A stretch of 64,000 bases of DNA, from positions 1 through 64,000 of the forward strand of contig CAZMXP010000005.1 in assembly GCA_964570285.1 (NCBI GenBank), in the 5' to 3' direction. The first letter of the stretch is position 1. Each line of letters opens with the position of its first letter. The stretch is from CAZMXP01 sp964570285. Its GTDB lineage: Bacteria > Planctomycetota > PLA2. The notes beneath the pieces are model-generated. The model saw nothing but the letters and a program-made list of their open reading frames with translations, had not been told where the DNA came from and made no database searches. This document shows, piece after piece, positions 25,847 through 35,933 of the stretch. A program made the position numbers and the translations under genes.

Positions 25847-27454
25847 TCAGGCGGTGGCGCCGACCGCCGCCTTCTCCTTCTCCTTCAGTTCGGTGATTGC
25901 GGTGTCCGTCGTGAGCATCAGCCCCGCGCGGCTCGCCGCGTTCTGCAGCGCGACCCGGACGACCTTCAGGGGATCGACGACCCCCATCTCGATCATGTCG
26001 CCGTAGGCCCGGTTGAGCGCGTCGTAGCCCCAGTTGGGCGACTTGTTCTCGAGGATCTCGCTCGCCACCAGCGAGCCGTTCTCGCCCGCGTTCGACGCGA
26101 TCGTCTTGAGGGGGATCGCGAGCGCGTCGAACAGGATCCGCGTGCCGATCGCCTCGTCCCCCTCCAGCTTGAGCGCATCGACGGCCTTGCGCGCCCGCAG
26201 CAGCGCGACGCCGCCGCCGGGCACGATGCCCTCCTCGACCGCGGCCCGGGTCGCGTTGAGCGCATCCTCGACGCGGAACTTCTTCTCCTTCATCTCGGTC
26301 TCGGTCTTGCCGCCGACCTTGATGACGGCGACACCGCCGACGAGCTTCGCGAGGCGCTCCTCGAGCTTCTCGCGGTCGTAGTCGGAGGTGGTCTTCTCGA
26401 TGAGCGTGCGGATCTGCTTGATGCGGTCCGCGATCGCCTTCTTGGTGCCGCCGCCGCCCACGATCGTCGTCTTGTCCTTCTCGACGATCACCTTCTCGGC
26501 CCGGCCGAGGTGGGAGAGCTCGACGCTCTCGAGCTTCATGCCCTGGTCCTCGGAGATGAACTGGCCGCCGGTCAGGATCGCCATGTCCTCGAGCATCGCC
26601 TTGCGCCGGTCGCCGAAGCCCGGCGACTTGACCGCGCACGCCTTCAGCGTGCCGCGGAGGCGGTTGATGACGAGCGCCGCGAGGGCCTCGCCGTCGACGT
26701 CCTCGGCGACGACGAGGATCGGCTTGCCGCTCTGCGCGACGCGCTCGAGCACAGGCACGAGGTCGCGCAGCGAGCTCAGCTTCTTCTCGTAGAAGAGGAT
26801 GGAGACGTCCTCGAGCGTGCACTTGAGCTGCTCGGGGTCGGTGATGAAGTAGGGCGAGATGAAGCCCTTGTCGAACTGCATCCCGTCCACGGTCTCGAGC
26901 GTCGTCTCGACCGACTTCGCCTCCTCGACCGTGATGACGCCGTCCTTGCCCGCCTTGCCGATGGCATCCGCGAGCAACTCCCCGATCGTGCGATCGTGGT
27001 TCGCGGCGATCGTGCCGACCTGCACGATCTGGTTGCGCCCCTCGACGGGGGTGGACATCTTCTCGAGCCGCTTGACGATCGCCGCGGTGGCCTTCTCGAT
27101 GCCGCGCTGGAGCAGCACCGGCGCCGCGCCGGCCGCCATCGCCTTCAGGCCCTCCTGGTAGATCGCCTCCACGAGCACGCTGGCGGTCGTGGTGCCGTCG
27201 CCCGCGAGGTCGTTGGTCTTGCTCGCGACCTCGCGCACCATCTTGGCGCCGAGGTTCTCGAAGGGCTCCTCGAGCTCGATCTCCTTCGCGACGGAGACGC
27301 CGTCGCGCGTCACGACCGGGCTGCCGAAGGACTTCTGGAGGATGATGTTGCGGCCGCCCGGGCCGAGGGTCGCCTTGACGACGCCGGTGATCTTCCGGAC
27401 GCCCTGCAGGATGCGCTGGCGCGCCTCCGTGTCGAACAGCATTTGCTTGCCCAC
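25847..27454 (-). CDS. groEL: Chaperonin GroEL, second copy
   Basis: The 535-residue 60-kDa chaperonin has the conserved nucleotide site (LGPGGRNII, GDGTTTASVLVEAI) and the catalytic Asp in FRVEDALNATRAAVEEG; the GIVPGGGVAL stretch is intact. It ends in KEKEKAAVGATA without the usual Gly-Gly-Met tail. It is the more canonical of the two GroELs here and follows groES by 9 bases, so it is the likely housekeeping partner of that co-chaperonin. It folds newly made proteins in a 14-mer double ring with ATP. Confidence 0.95.
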   Translation of the reverse strand: MGKQMLFDTEARQRILQGVRKITGVVKATLGPGGRNIILQKSFGSPVVTRDGVSVAKEIELEEPFENLGAKMVREVASKTNDLAGDGTTTASVLVEAIYQEGLKAMAAGAAPVLLQRGIEKATAAIVKRLEKMSTPVEGRNQIVQVGTIAANHDRTIGELLADAIGKAGKDGVITVEEAKSVETTLETVDGMQFDKGFISPYFITDPEQLKCTLEDVSILFYEKKLSSLRDLVPVLERVAQSGKPILVVAEDVDGEALAALVINRLRGTLKACAVKSPGFGDRRKAMLEDMAILTGGQFISEDQGMKLESVELSHLGRAEKVIVEKDKTTIVGGGGTKKAIADRIKQIRTLIEKTTSDYDREKLEERLAKLVGGVAVIKVGGKTETEMKEKKFRVEDALNATRAAVEEGIVPGGGVALLRARKAVDALKLEGDEAIGTRILFDALAIPLKTIASNAGENGSLVASEILENKSPNWGYDALNRAYGDMIEMGVVDPLKVVRVALQNAASRAGLMLTTDTAITELKEKEKAAVGATA

Positions 27455-27463
27455 GTCGCTCTC

Positions 27464-27763
27464 CTATTCCTCGAACTTGGCGAGGACGTCCTTGACCTCG
27501 AGGATCTTGTACTCGTCGCCGTCGATGCGGATCTCGGTGCCCGCGTACTTGCCGAAGAAGACCCTGTCGCCCGCCTTCAGCGGGATCGGCACGCGATCCC
27601 CCTTGCTTTCGATGAACTTCCCCGGGCCCACCGCGACGACCTCGCCCTTCTGCGGGCGCTCCTTCGCGGTGTCGGGGAGGTAGATGCCGCCGGCGGTCCG
27701 GGTCTCTTCCTCGACCGGGCGCACGACGATCCTGTCCTTGAGGGGTCGAATCCTGATGGCCAT
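27464..27763 (-). CDS. groES: Co-chaperonin GroES
   Basis: The 99-residue protein shows MAIRIRPLKDRIVVRPVEEE at the start, the mobile loop ETRTAGGIYLPDTAKERPQ that docks on GroEL, and the Cpn10 core with VVAVGPGKF and VFFGKYAGTEIRIDGDEY. It caps the GroEL cavity. It lies between the two groEL genes (17 bases after groEL1, 9 before groEL2), an arrangement that lets one GroES serve both. Confidence 0.97.
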   Translation of the reverse strand: MAIRIRPLKDRIVVRPVEEETRTAGGIYLPDTAKERPQKGEVVAVGPGKFIESKGDRVPIPLKAGDRVFFGKYAGTEIRIDGDEYKILEVKDVLAKFEE

Positions 27764-27780
27764 CTCTTGTCTCCCGTCCC

Positions 27781-29430
<1,650 letters not shown>

Positions 29431-29649
29431 CCGCTATCGCCTCCTACAGAGAGTTGCCTAGTAGTCCCGGCCGGACCAACAGCGAACCAAGTGCCGAAGG
29501 AGGCTTCGCTCTCAAGTCGTTGCCGGAAAAGGTCTTACATCATCGGGGGGCGCGGGGGCCCGATGCCAGAATGGCAAGACCCGCCCTCCCGAATGACAGG
29601 GGCGCATGGCGCGGCGCAGCCTCGGGTCGAAACCGGATGAGCGCCCCGG

Positions 29650-30426
29650 CTACTCCTTCTCCGGGTCCTTCCAGGCCTCGGCCCGCGAGTTCTTCTTGTT
29701 CTCGCGCCACCACTCGCGCCAGTTCTCGACATCGTTGATGGTCGGCTGGCGGCAGATGACCTGCATGCTCGCGACGATGCTCGCCTTCAGCTGGTTGAAG
29801 CGGTCCTGCTGCTCCGCGCTGACGCCGCCGCTCTGGCCCGCGGTCGGATTCTCGGCCTCGAGCCTCTTGATCAGTTCATCGGCGATGTCGCGCCGGACCT
29901 TTCCCTTCGCCGTGGCGTATTGCTTGAAGCTCTCGTAGGCGGCCTTCGCGACGACCAGGCTCTTGTTCCTCGTCTGCTCGATGAGCGAGGCGACCATCTT
30001 GGGGTCGTTCATCAGCGAAATCGCGTGGATCGCGACGGCCTGCACCTCCTCCTCGTCCTTCGTCAGCCCCTCCTTCTGGAAGGCGACCTTCTTCAGCAGG
30101 CGCGAACCCTTCTTCGAACGGAGTTCCCCCATCGCCTCGACGATCTTGCGCAGGGTCCCCCAGTTCCCCTTGCAGATCTTGAAGGACTCGTCGAGTTGCG
30201 CCCCGAACTCCTCGATCGTCTCCTCGGTCTTCCCCCTCTTGGCATAATCGAGGATCTCCTTCAGCAGGAGGTCGATCTTGCTCGAGTCCTTGGCGGCGTT
30301 GGCCGCGGTCAGATCGTTGAGGATCCGCGCCCCGTCCGCCTCGGGGTCGCCATCGGGACCCTCGGCAAGCCCCTCGGTACTAAGCAAGCCAGCCAGAATG
30401 ATCAGGAAGAGTGCCGTGCGCCTCAT
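29650..30426 (-). CDS. Secreted helical (HEAT-like) protein with Trp-rich C-terminus
   Basis: The 258-residue protein has a Sec signal (MRRTALFLIILAGLLSTEGLA) and an all-helical mature part with ARM/HEAT-like helices (RLLKKVAFQKEGLTKDEEEV, AVAIHAISLMNDPKMVASLI). The end carries VENWREWWRENKKNSRAEAW. The W-x-x-W-W element recurs, in shorter form, at the ends of two other HEAT proteins here. Function unknown; probably a periplasmic scaffold. A perfect TATAAT lies 27 bases upstream of the ATG. It is divergent from the carboxypeptidase-regulatory-like gene at 30479. Confidence 0.8.
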   Translation of the reverse strand: MRRTALFLIILAGLLSTEGLAEGPDGDPEADGARILNDLTAANAAKDSSKIDLLLKEILDYAKRGKTEETIEEFGAQLDESFKICKGNWGTLRKIVEAMGELRSKKGSRLLKKVAFQKEGLTKDEEEVQAVAIHAISLMNDPKMVASLIEQTRNKSLVVAKAAYESFKQYATAKGKVRRDIADELIKRLEAENPTAGQSGGVSAEQQDRFNQLKASIVASMQVICRQPTINDVENWREWWRENKKNSRAEAWKDPEKE

Positions 30427-30453
30427 GATTCCACCTCGTGGGTCGATCACCCG

Positions 30454-30459
30454 ATTATA
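30454..30459 (-). promoter_or_regulatory. Putative -10 element (TATAAT)
   Basis: A perfect TATAAT on the minus strand, 27 bases before ATG 30426, in an otherwise almost AT-free 52-base divergent gap. No good -35 at 16-18 bases upstream. Confidence 0.4.
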
Positions 30460-30478
30460 GCGCCCCCCGCGCCCCCCC

Positions 30479-31876
30479 ATGCCCAAGGCTCGCCGCAAGC
30501 GCCGCCCCCGCCGAGCAGTGCTCCTGCTCTTGCTGCTGCTTCTTGCGCTGCTCCTTCCGCTCGGCCTCTTTCTCGCGGGCACCTTTCGCGGCGGCGGGCG
30601 CCTCCCCGCCCCGGGGGGCGAGAGCCCGGCGCCCGGCGAGCGCGGCCGACTGCGCGTTCGCGTCGTGGCGGCGCCCGACGGTACACCCGTCGTGGGAGCG
30701 ACGATCCTCATCGAGGGGCTCCACGGGAGGCGAGCGGAGGGCACCACCGGTTCCGACGGAGTCTTTGCCGCGGACGACCTGCCGGTCGAGCCCGTGCGCG
30801 TCCGGGCGCGCTCGGCGCAGGGGCGCGCCTCCGCGTGGGTCGACGCCCGGCTGACGCCGCACGTCGAACTGAGCGTCGCCCCGCCGCGCATGCGCACGGG
30901 AACCGTCACCGGGGTCGCCTCCGCCGAGGTGCTGCTGCTCGACCGGCATGGGACCGTGCTCGCGCGCACGCCGACGGAGCGGGACGGAGGCTATCGGCTC
31001 GAAGACCGCGAGGGGGCCGTGCTCGTGGCCGCGGTCTCGTCTGCCGGCGCCGCCGTCGCCGCGGGGGATGGCCAGATCGACTTCGGCCGGGGTTTCGCGC
31101 TCAAGGGCAGAATCGGAGGCTCAGGGGGTCTGGGGGAGATTCTCATCCATGCACGCATCCCGTCGGTCGGCGATGACGACTGGATGGCGCTCCGATGGAC
31201 CGCCGCGCTGCACGAGGACGGGGGGTTCGACCTGCGTCTGCCCGAGGGGACGCGCGCCTGGGCCGTCGTGCAAGGGCGTCCGATCGCCCTGCGCGACGGT
31301 GTGATCGACCTGCCCGCCGCGGTGCGGGGGAGGGGGAGGATCCTCGGCCCGGGGGGAGCTCCCGCGGCAGGCGCGGTTCTCGAGTTCGCGCCGCTGGGCG
31401 AGGGGGATGCGCCCACAGGCATCCCCGCCACGCGGGGCGAGGCGGGGGCGGACGGGCGCTTCGACCTCCCGGGCCTCGCGGAGGTCGCCTACGCCGTGCT
31501 GGTGGGCGCGCGGGGCTGCGCGACCCGGCGCATCGCGCTCTACCGCCCGGCAGAGGGAGAACTCGAGGTGACCTTGGACGCGGGCTACGAACTGAACGGG
31601 TTTGTCGTCGATGCACGCGGCCTGCCGGTCGAGCATGCGGAACTCCTCGCGGTTTCTCTCCCTGATCCGGGCCAGACTCTCGCACTCGTGCGTGCCGTCG
31701 CCGATGACCGGGGGCAATTCCGGCTGGCGGGGCTTGGCGGCGAGCGCGCGACGATCCAGATCACCGCACCGGGATTCCTGCCGACCACTCTCGACGCACG
31801 GCCGCGACAGGGCCAGGTCCGGGCCGTCTTGCCTCGTGCCGGTCAGGAGCCGAACGGATCCTTCTCGCCCCGGTAG
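30479..31876 (+). CDS. Membrane-anchored protein with carboxypeptidase-regulatory-like beta domains
   Basis: The 465-residue protein starts with a strongly basic segment (MPKARRKRRPRR) and one Leu-rich membrane helix (about 13-34), so it is anchored with its bulk outside. Three or four CarboxypepD_reg-like units follow, recognisable by GTPVVGATILIEG, GGAPAAGAVLEFAPLG and DARGLPVEHAELLAVS, each with a D-x-x-G-x-F/Y-x-L strand. Such domains form Ig-like folds used in adhesion or cell-surface display. No enzyme domain is present. Its last 34 bases overlap the end of the convergent HEAT gene. Confidence 0.8.
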   Translation: MPKARRKRRPRRAVLLLLLLLLALLLPLGLFLAGTFRGGGRLPAPGGESPAPGERGRLRVRVVAAPDGTPVVGATILIEGLHGRRAEGTTGSDGVFAADDLPVEPVRVRARSAQGRASAWVDARLTPHVELSVAPPRMRTGTVTGVASAEVLLLDRHGTVLARTPTERDGGYRLEDREGAVLVAAVSSAGAAVAAGDGQIDFGRGFALKGRIGGSGGLGEILIHARIPSVGDDDWMALRWTAALHEDGGFDLRLPEGTRAWAVVQGRPIALRDGVIDLPAAVRGRGRILGPGGAPAAGAVLEFAPLGEGDAPTGIPATRGEAGADGRFDLPGLAEVAYAVLVGARGCATRRIALYRPAEGELEVTLDAGYELNGFVVDARGLPVEHAELLAVSLPDPGQTLALVRAVADDRGQFRLAGLGGERATIQITAPGFLPTTLDARPRQGQVRAVLPRAGQEPNGSFSPR

Positions 31877-32502
31877 GCGCGCCACCAGTCGGCAAACTGG
31901 TCGACGGAGTTCATGCGGCGCCCGAGCAGCCGCTGGAGCGCGCGCAACCCCGGCGCCCTGAGCCGGTCCCAGGCACGCTTCCGGCTGAGCGAATCGCAAA
32001 GGTCGAGCGTCCGCTGCACGACCTGCTTGCGCAGTTCCGCCGGCGCGAGGCAGAAGTCGCCCAGCGCGGCGAGCGCCTGCTCCGCGAGCAGCGGCTCCTC
32101 CGTCCGGGCGGCGACCCGCAGCAGGCCCGGCGCGAGCAGGGGGGCGCGGATCCTGCCCGCCGCCCTCAGCGCGGCAAAGCCGATGGCATCCTGCTTCGGC
32201 GAGCGGAGGTAGGGCTCGACGATGGGCGCCGCGGCCTCGGCGCCCGTCTGCCCGAGCGCATCGAGGGCCGCAGCCTGGACGCGGGCGCTCGGCGAGCGCA
32301 GCGCCTCCGACGTCTGGCGCAAGAGCGCCTGCGCCTCGTCGGGGGAGGCCGGGAAGCGGTAGAGACCGCCGACCTCGTCGAGCAGCGCAACGGCGCTCTC
32401 CTCGCTGCCCGAGGCGAGCGCACGGGCGAGAGCGCCGCAGACCTGCTCCCCCGGGGTCGCAAGCTCTTCCGCGGCGCACAGGGCGGCGCAGAGCAGCAGC
32501 AC
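31843..32502 (-). CDS. Small secreted HEAT-repeat protein
   Basis: From GTG 32502 the product is 219 residues, beginning with a short signal-like stretch (MLLLCAALCAAEE). GAGGTG in the preceding gene lies about 14 bases upstream. HEAT/ARM helices fill the protein (ARVQAAALDALGQTGAEAAA, PLLAEQALAALGDFCL). It ends VDQFADWWRAYRGEKDPFGS, the third example in the window of a W-W end motif after HEAT helices. It lies 4 bases after a lipoprotein gene. Function unknown. Confidence 0.75.
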   Translation of the reverse strand: MLLLCAALCAAEELATPGEQVCGALARALASGSEESAVALLDEVGGLYRFPASPDEAQALLRQTSEALRSPSARVQAAALDALGQTGAEAAAPIVEPYLRSPKQDAIGFAALRAAGRIRAPLLAPGLLRVAARTEEPLLAEQALAALGDFCLAPAELRKQVVQRTLDLCDSLSRKRAWDRLRAPGLRALQRLLGRRMNSVDQFADWWRAYRGEKDPFGS

Positions 32503-32506
32503 CGCG

Positions 32507-33352
32507 CTAGCCAGGGGGCACCTCCTCGAAGGGGGTGCCGAACGAACGCAGACCGCGGGCTCCCTCCGTCGAGAACCCGACCGCCTCGCGGTCGCGACCG
32601 AAGCGGAAGTCCATCCGCTCGATCCCCTCCTCGACGACATGCACCGGCTGGCGGAGCGACCACCTCTCGACAAAGGCCTCCGCGAGACACCCGCGCCCGG
32701 GGACCAGCGCATGCGTGCCCGGCGCCCGCACGTGGACGGCGCCGGATGGCCCCCGCACCCCCTCGACGCCGCTCCCTGCCGGACCGAGGCTGAGCACGAC
32801 GCCGGGGCGCCAGCAGGCGATCACCCCCTCGTAGCCCGCCGGCACGGTCCCGGAGAAGCGGTAGCCGTGTCTCGCCGCGGGCGCGAGCACGACCCGCTGG
32901 CCGTGGTAGATGCCGACGGTGCGGGCCGGCAGCACCTCCGCCTCCGCCACCTCGACATGGAACGAGAGCGACCCGTCGGCCTCGGGGCGCACTCGCGCCA
33001 CGATGCCGCCCTGGACGTCGTCCTCGACACGGGCCAGCAGGCGCGGGGGACGATCGCCCAGCCTGCCCCAGGACTCGCGCAGCACGAAGCGGTGTGCGAC
33101 GGTGCGGTCGAGCGTAGTCCAGACGCCGACGCGGCACCACGCCGCGAGGCGCTGCGGCGCGCCTCCGTCGTCGATCTCGAGGTGCACCTCCCGCGACTGG
33201 AGGCTGTCGTTGGCACCCTCGTGCGGGGGGCGCGGGGGCGCGGGGGGCGCACGGTCGCGCGCGAGCGGGCTCGGCACGAGGCGCAGCGACCCGGGGCTCG
33301 CGGCGCACGCGGCGATCAGGAGCGCGCCAGAATAAGCGAGGCGATCCCGCAC
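32507..33352 (-). CDS. Lipoprotein of unknown function, beta-rich
   Basis: GTG 33352 gives 281 residues with lipobox LIAAC (MRDRLAYSGALLIAACAAS). The mature part is predicted beta-rich, with repeated strand-like segments (HRFVLRESWGRLGDRPPRLL, GSLSFHVEVAEAEVLPART). I do not recognise a family. The start overlaps the end of the upstream sugar-transferase gene by 37 bases in another frame, so the two are probably coupled, and a HEAT gene follows 4 bases later. Confidence 0.7.
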   Translation of the reverse strand: MRDRLAYSGALLIAACAASPGSLRLVPSPLARDRAPPAPPRPPHEGANDSLQSREVHLEIDDGGAPQRLAAWCRVGVWTTLDRTVAHRFVLRESWGRLGDRPPRLLARVEDDVQGGIVARVRPEADGSLSFHVEVAEAEVLPARTVGIYHGQRVVLAPAARHGYRFSGTVPAGYEGVIACWRPGVVLSLGPAGSGVEGVRGPSGAVHVRAPGTHALVPGRGCLAEAFVERWSLRQPVHVVEEGIERMDFRFGRDREAVGFSTEGARGLRSFGTPFEEVPPG

Positions 33353-34215
33353 ACGCCGGATGCTAGCACGAGGAGCAGGACCGCCCGCGGCACGGGGTAG
33401 CCGAAACGGACGAGCCGGTGCGAGAGATGGTCGGTGCCGCCCCGGAAGAGCGGCCGTCCCCGGCGCAGGCGCGAGAGTGTCACCGTGGCGACGTCGGCGA
33501 TCGGGACGGCGAAGAGCAGCGCCAGCGGGAGCAGCAGGCGCACCCGGAGCCCGCCGTCGGCGTGGAAGAGCAGCCCGACGGCGTCGATCGCGAGCAGCGC
33601 GCCGACGAGGTGGCTCCCGCTGTCGCCGAGGTAGGCGCGCGCGGGCGGCATCGAGTGGAGCAGCGCCCCGGGCAGCGCCCAGACGAGAAGCGTGGCGCCC
33701 ACCCCCGGCGTGATCCCGACCTGCATCAGCGCGAGCGCCTGCACGAGGGCGACACCGGGCAGCAGCGCGTCCATGTTGTCGAGGTAGTTGCTCGCGTTGA
33801 CCGCGAAGAGGACCGTGAGGAGCACGAGTCCCGCCATCGCCGGGGAGGGGGCGAGGGCGAGGCTGCCCGCGAGGGCAACGCCCGCCTGCAGCGCGAACTT
33901 GGGCGCGGGGCGGAAGGCGAAGCGGTCGTCGAGGAGGCCGACCACGAAGAGCCCGAGGGCGAGCAGCGGCGGCGCGAGCGGGATCGCGGGGCGCGTCAGC
34001 AGGAGCGCCACGAGCGCGCCGGCGCAGAGTCCGAGGCCCCCCGTGAGCGGCACATGGCCGGCCCCGAACCGGTCGCGACGCGAGCGGGAGACCATCCCCC
34101 ACTTGCGTGCCGCGCCGTCGAGCAGGCGCACGGCGGTCCACGAGACCGCGGCGCTCGTGAGGGCGAGGCGCGTGAAGTCGAAGGGGCTCAGGTCGAGGCC
34201 GCCGAAGAACTGCAT
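33316..34215 (-). CDS. Polyprenyl-phosphate sugar-1-phosphate transferase (WecA/MraY-like, glycosyltransferase 4)
   Basis: The protein is polytopic (about ten membrane segments) with the family motifs in order: LGLFVVGLLDDRFAF (Asp-Asp), VNASNYLDNMDALLPG (Asn/Asp motif), RAYLGDSGSHLVG and RGGTDHLSHRLVRFG (His motif of WecA-like enzymes). It attaches a sugar-1-phosphate to undecaprenyl phosphate at the inner membrane, starting O-antigen, teichoic or capsule-type polymers. It differs from MraY in the His motif. The frame is open to ATG 34320; ATG 34215 (299 residues) places the first membrane helix normally, but the longer start has a better GGAG and cannot be excluded. Confidence 0.87.
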   Translation of the reverse strand: MQFFGGLDLSPFDFTRLALTSAAVSWTAVRLLDGAARKWGMVSRSRRDRFGAGHVPLTGGLGLCAGALVALLLTRPAIPLAPPLLALGLFVVGLLDDRFAFRPAPKFALQAGVALAGSLALAPSPAMAGLVLLTVLFAVNASNYLDNMDALLPGVALVQALALMQVGITPGVGATLLVWALPGALLHSMPPARAYLGDSGSHLVGALLAIDAVGLLFHADGGLRVRLLLPLALLFAVPIADVATVTLSRLRRGRPLFRGGTDHLSHRLVRFGYPVPRAVLLLVLASGVCGIASLILARS

Positions 34216-34368
34216 GGCGAAGCAGGGGGCCCCGGGCTCGAGCGACGCCTGGCCCGGTAGGCGCTTCGGGAGAAGCCCGCTACGATACCGCAAGCGCTCG
34301 CCCGGTGGGTCGGGGTACATTCTGCGCTCCGCGCGCGGGCCGCACGCGGTGGCCGCTCACGAGTACCC

Positions 34369-35595
34369 ATGCAAGAAACCTCCCCGGCCGCCCCCCCGCC
34401 GATCCCGCGCGGGGCGATCGACCGCGATGCGGTCACGGTGATCCAGCGCCTTGTCCGCTACGGGTTCACGGCCTATCTCGTGGGCGGCTGCGTGCGGGAT
34501 CTCCTGCTCGGGGTCTCCCCGAAGGACTTCGACATCGCGACTAGCGCGCGGCCGCGGCAGATCAAGCGCCTCTTCCGCAACAGCCGGGTGATCGGACGCC
34601 GCTTCAAGCTCGTGCACGTCACGTTCGGCCCGCGCACCGTCGAGGTCGCGACCTTCCGCGCGCCGCCCGACCAGGAGAGCGACGACCCCTACATCACGCG
34701 CGACAACATCTTCGGGGACGAGGTCTCGGACGCCCTGCGCCGCGACTTCACGATCAACGGGCTCTTCTACGACATCGGGCCGGGGCGGGTCATCGACCAT
34801 GTCGGCGGCCTCGCCGACCTCGAGGGGCGCTGCGTGCGCACGATCGGCCAGGCGGAGGTGCGGATCCGGGAGGATCCGGTGCGCATCCTGCGCGCGGCCA
34901 AGTTCGCGGGCCGCCTCGCCCTCTCCCTCGACCCCGCGCTGCGCGGCGCCGCCATCGCCCACGCGGGCGATCTCGCGAAGGCGGCCCCGCCGCGGGTACT
35001 GGAGGAGATCTACCGCCTGCTCTCCGGCCACGGCTCGGCCGACTCGTTCCGCCTCCTCGAGGAGGTCGGCGTCGTGCGGACGCTCCTTCCCGAACTGTCG
35101 CCCCTACCCGAGAGCTTCTACGCCGCGCTGGCCCGCCTCAGCGAGGAATCGGGGGGGGATCGGGGGGCGCTGTCGCAGTCGCTGCTGCTGGGCGTGCTCG
35201 GGGCGCCGCTCGTCGCGCGCGCGCTGCCGCTGCGCAACCCCGAGGAGGACCTGCACGAGATCCTGCGACCGCTCGCCGGGCGCCTGCTCGCGTCGCGCCG
35301 CGACCTGACGGGCATGCGACTCTGCCTCGCCGCCCAGGTCCGGCTGCTCGAACCTCCCGACGGTCGCCACGCGCACCGCCTGTGTGCCCGCGACTACTTT
35401 CCCGAGGCGCTCCACCTGCGGGCCATTCTCGGCCCGCTCGTGCCGGTCGATCCCGACCCGTTGCCGCTCTGGGAGGAACTCTTCCGGGCCGACGCCTCGG
35501 GGGAGCGGTCCGCGGGGCGGCGGCGGCGGCGACGACGGAGGCGGCGGCGGGGGGGCCCGGGGGGCCACGCGCACGTGGGGGGGGAGCAGGCGTGA
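34369..35595 (+). CDS. pcnB: Poly(A) polymerase I / class II tRNA nucleotidyltransferase-type enzyme with Arg-rich tail
   Basis: The 408-residue protein has a class II nucleotidyltransferase head: LVGGCVRDLLLG, catalytic D53 and D55 in PKDFDIATSA, and RRDFTINGLFYD. SRVIGRRFKLVHV is the PcnB-type signature distinguishing poly(A) polymerases from CCA-adding enzymes. PcnB adds 3' poly(A) tails that promote RNA decay. The C-terminus ends in about a dozen consecutive Arg encoded by CGG/CGA-type repeats, then Gly-rich residues, probably an RNA-binding tail as in E. coli PcnB. cutA overlaps its stop (GTGA). Confidence 0.9.
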   Translation: MQETSPAAPPPIPRGAIDRDAVTVIQRLVRYGFTAYLVGGCVRDLLLGVSPKDFDIATSARPRQIKRLFRNSRVIGRRFKLVHVTFGPRTVEVATFRAPPDQESDDPYITRDNIFGDEVSDALRRDFTINGLFYDIGPGRVIDHVGGLADLEGRCVRTIGQAEVRIREDPVRILRAAKFAGRLALSLDPALRGAAIAHAGDLAKAAPPRVLEEIYRLLSGHGSADSFRLLEEVGVVRTLLPELSPLPESFYAALARLSEESGGDRGALSQSLLLGVLGAPLVARALPLRNPEEDLHEILRPLAGRLLASRRDLTGMRLCLAAQVRLLEPPDGRHAHRLCARDYFPEALHLRAILGPLVPVDPDPLPLWEELFRADASGERSAGRRRRRRRRRRRGGPGGHAHVGGEQA

Positions 35596-35933
35596 CCTGC
35601 CGCGCGCGCCTCCTGCTCTGCACCTGCCCCGCCGGGGATGCCGGGCGGATCGCGGAGGGACTGCTCGGGCGACACCTCGTCGCCTGCGTGAACGCGATCG
35701 AGAACGTCCAGAGCCGCTACTGGTGGAAGGGCGCGCTCGAGGGCGGCACGGAGACGCTCCTGCTGATGAAGACCGAGAGCGACCGCGTCCCCGAGGTGAT
35801 CGCCGCGCTGGAGGAGCTGCACCCTTACGAGGTGCCCGAGTTGCTCTCGGTCGCCGTCGAAGAGGGCGCTCCCGCCTATCTGGCGTGGCTCAGCGCTTCG
35901 ATTGCTCGCGACGCTGGGCCAGGCACGCCCTGA
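35592..35933 (+). CDS. cutA: Divalent-cation tolerance protein CutA
   Basis: The 113-residue protein matches CutA1 over its length: ACVNAIENVQSRYWWKGALE, ETLLLMKTESDRVPEV and LHPYEVPELLSVAVEEG. CutA1 is a stable trimer of PII-like fold linked to copper tolerance, with uncertain biochemical role. GTG 35592 overlaps the pcnB stop. The last 44 bases overlap the convergent epimerase gene. Confidence 0.95.
   Translation: MTCRARLLLCTCPAGDAGRIAEGLLGRHLVACVNAIENVQSRYWWKGALEGGTETLLLMKTESDRVPEVIAALEELHPYEVPELLSVAVEEGAPAYLAWLSASIARDAGPGTP

Noticed and set aside
29431..29649. CIRCE or HrcA operator upstream of groEL1
   Set aside because: No TTAGCACTC-N9-GAGTGCTAA-like inverted repeat. A CTTGAGA about 90 bases upstream resembles half a heat-shock promoter but lacks a convincing partner box.
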